Positions 62,801-64,000 of a stretch of DNA of 64,000 nt are shown piece by piece (the first letter of the stretch is position 1; every line of letters starts with the position of its first letter). The notes beneath the pieces are model-generated. The model made no database searches. It had not been told where the DNA came from and saw only the letters and a list, made by a program, of their open reading frames with translations. A program made the position numbers and the translations under genes. This DNA comes from Mastacembelus armatus (Eukaryota > Chordata > Actinopteri > Synbranchiformes > Mastacembelidae), in contig NC_046646.1 in assembly GCF_900324485.2 (NCBI RefSeq), positions 18,982,500 through 19,046,499 of the forward strand, given 5' to 3'.

Positions 62801-64000
62801 CCGGAGGTGTTGGACCAGGAGGTATCGGACCAGGAGGAGTAGGACCAGGAGGTTTTGGTCCTGGAGGAGTCGGACCAGGAGGTGTCGGACCAGGAGGAGT
62901 TGGACCGGGAGGTTTAGGACCAGGGGGAGTCGGACCAGGAGGAGTCGGACCAGGAGGTTTTGGTCCTGGCACTTTTGGTCCAGGGAGTGGTGGACTAGGA
63001 GTTGTACCTGGAGGTGTTGGGGCTGGTAAGTGAAATATGGCTGGTTGACATTTTTATTACACCAATGACTGTTTATTCCACCATATGTAGAACACTGGTG
63101 TCCATTATATTAGTGTTGATCTGTCATTACTGTTTCCTCCCTACAGGTGTCAAACCTCCAAAAACAGGTAAGCTTTTCCGATTGTTGTTTGAACACTAAA
63201 TAAGATTCTGCATTGTATCCTCAGAAGCTATTAGTCCTTAATTTGGACATACTCTCTGTATGGAAACAAATCCAATCATTTATGAGTTTTGGAGTAATAA
63301 ATACATGCAAAAGCAAATCTGATTTTCCTGGTATCTTGTCTGTAGGAGTTGGCTATGGTGGGCATGGAGGAGTAGCTGGAGGTGTAGGAGGAGGACTGGG
63401 ACCAGGCGGAGTTGGAGTTGGATCAGGGAGGTTTGGACCAGGTGGTGTTGGACCTGGAGGCTATGGAACTGGACCTGGAGGAATTGGTCCAGGTGGCTTT
63501 GGACAAACTGGTCCAGGTGGACAAGGTGCAGGCATGGAGCTTTTTTTTTTTTTTTGGTTCATAAACATATTTAATATAAAACATTAGATTAGATAGAAGT
63601 ATGAAATTATAAGGTTTGGTCTTTCTTGTGCCCAGGAATAAAATTAAAACATCAGACTCACTGAGCACAGTACTAGGACAAAGTTTCAAACTTCACAATA
63701 AGGAGAAGTTCCCTCTGCACAGGTGGATGAGGGGTCAGCCCTGGTACTTTAAATGTCTTTCCTCTAGTTAAGTCAGTCCAGCAAGATAAGAATTGCATAT
63801 ATGTACCATTATTTCATTTCCTAATTGCATGAGATTTAAATACCTTGGCAGGTCCCTGATAAAGGACAGATCTCATGTCAGTCAGACTCAAGACTGATCT
63901 GCTTTGGGATTTCAAGCCTCTATATTTTTGTATTCCCTAAACCTGCCTGTTCATAATATCCAAACAATGCTCAGCTTAATGACACATTCTGAAATGCACC
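59897..64000 (+). CDS. eln: elastin, 5' part (runs off the right edge)
   Basis: Exons seen: 59897-59972, 62130-62264, 62768-63025, 63147-63167 and 63346-63525; every junction falls after the first base of a Gly codon, the phase rule of elastin genes. Exon 1 encodes a signal peptide (YLHGVLLLALWKPSLQGG) that aligns well with mammalian elastin exon 1. Exon 2 is Gly-rich (GVYIPAGTGG). Exon 3 is thirteen GPGGX pentapeptides in a row plus decaying copies. Exon 4 is a 21-base micro-exon encoding VKPPKT, a KP-type cross-linking motif whose lysines would be oxidised by lysyl oxidase. Exon 5 is Gly/Val/Tyr/Phe-rich. Tropoelastin is secreted and cross-linked into elastic fibres of vessels and, in fish, the bulbus arteriosus. 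The remaining exons lie beyond 64 kb. Fish often have two elastin genes; which one this is cannot be told here. The exon 3 acceptor (GATCAAG) has a poor pyrimidine tract. Confidence 0.9.
60818..60876. repeat. near-perfect 59-bp hairpin in elastin intron 1
   Basis: The 19-base arm GGTTCTAGTTAAAGCTTTT at 60818-60836 is matched exactly by its reverse complement ending at 60876. The inner bases TATAAGGT and ACCTTGTTA also pair almost fully around a GCTGA loop, so nearly the whole 59 bases fold. Could be a minimal inverted-repeat transposon remnant or an expressed hairpin; nothing else identifies it. Confidence 0.85.
62677..62705. repeat. (TG)n microsatellite in elastin intron 2
   Basis: A TG run with one TTTG interruption, about 60 bases upstream of elastin exon 3. 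Confidence 0.92.
62768..63010 (+). repeat. 15-bp coding tandem repeat (GPGGX) in elastin exon 3
   Basis: Tandem 15-base units of the form GGA CCA GGA GGN GTN. Thirteen clear copies are followed by two altered ones (GPGTF, GPGSG). The fifth residue varies among Val, Ile, Phe and Leu. One copy has RPGGV in place of GPGGV. Confidence 0.95.

Noticed and set aside
62763-62972. Minus-strand open frame of repeating PPGPT units (collagen-like)
   Set aside because: It is the exact antisense of the elastin GPGGX repeat; the plus strand has the correct exon phases and signal peptide.

Overview
The window looks like nuclear DNA from a ray-finned fish, probably a percomorph teleost. Evidence: intron-split vertebrate genes with short introns, AT-rich intergenic DNA, many (CA)n and (CT)n microsatellites, and 3' tails of teleost LINE/SINE-type repeats. 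All gene names rest on reading translated sequence; no database search was made.

Layout. 0.5-1.2 kb (+): an intronless claudin closest to claudin-4. 5.5-6.2 kb (+): an intronless claudin closest to claudin-3, behind a TATA box. 6.2-14.0 kb: non-coding, with microsatellites, a cluster of four CCAAT boxes and short perfect hairpins. 14.0-18.4 kb (+): abhd11, six exons. 20.8-24.0 kb (-): a six-exon coiled-coil gene whose C-terminal part resembles BICD-family-like adapters, convergent with abhd11. 26.4-28.5 kb (-): sumf2, nine exons. 29.5-35.0 kb (-): cct6a, thirteen coding exons, with two related H/ACA-type snoRNA copies in introns 6 and 9. 37.3-42.2 kb (-): nipsnap2, ten exons. 42.8-43.9 kb (-): mrps17, two exons. 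43.9-59.9 kb: a 16 kb stretch with no gene I can name, holding repeats and one weak possible exon pair. 59.9 kb to the right edge (+): the 5' part of an elastin gene (signal peptide, GPGGX repeats, a KPPK micro-exon); the rest lies outside the window.

The exon models were checked by reading frame. They sum to whole codons for abhd11 (306 aa), the coiled-coil gene (464 aa), sumf2 (297 aa), cct6a (531 aa), nipsnap2 (282 aa) and mrps17 (148 aa).

Context. Claudin-3, claudin-4, ABHD11 and elastin are neighbours at human 7q11.23 (Williams-Beuren region), whereas MRPS17, NIPSNAP2, CCT6A and SUMF2 lie together at human 7p11.2 in the same order and relative orientation. In this fish the second block sits between abhd11 and elastin. 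There is no operon-like logic, but three genes make mitochondrial proteins (abhd11, nipsnap2, mrps17). The others act in tight junctions (claudins), the ER (sumf2), cytosolic folding (cct6a), probable motor-cargo linkage (coiled-coil gene) and extracellular matrix (elastin).

No complete mobile element, CRISPR array, rRNA or tRNA was seen. The most notable unexplained items are the paired snoRNA copies in cct6a, the CCAAT array at 9.65-9.73 kb, the near-perfect 59-bp hairpin in elastin intron 1, and the possible minus-strand exons at 49.6-50.1 kb.
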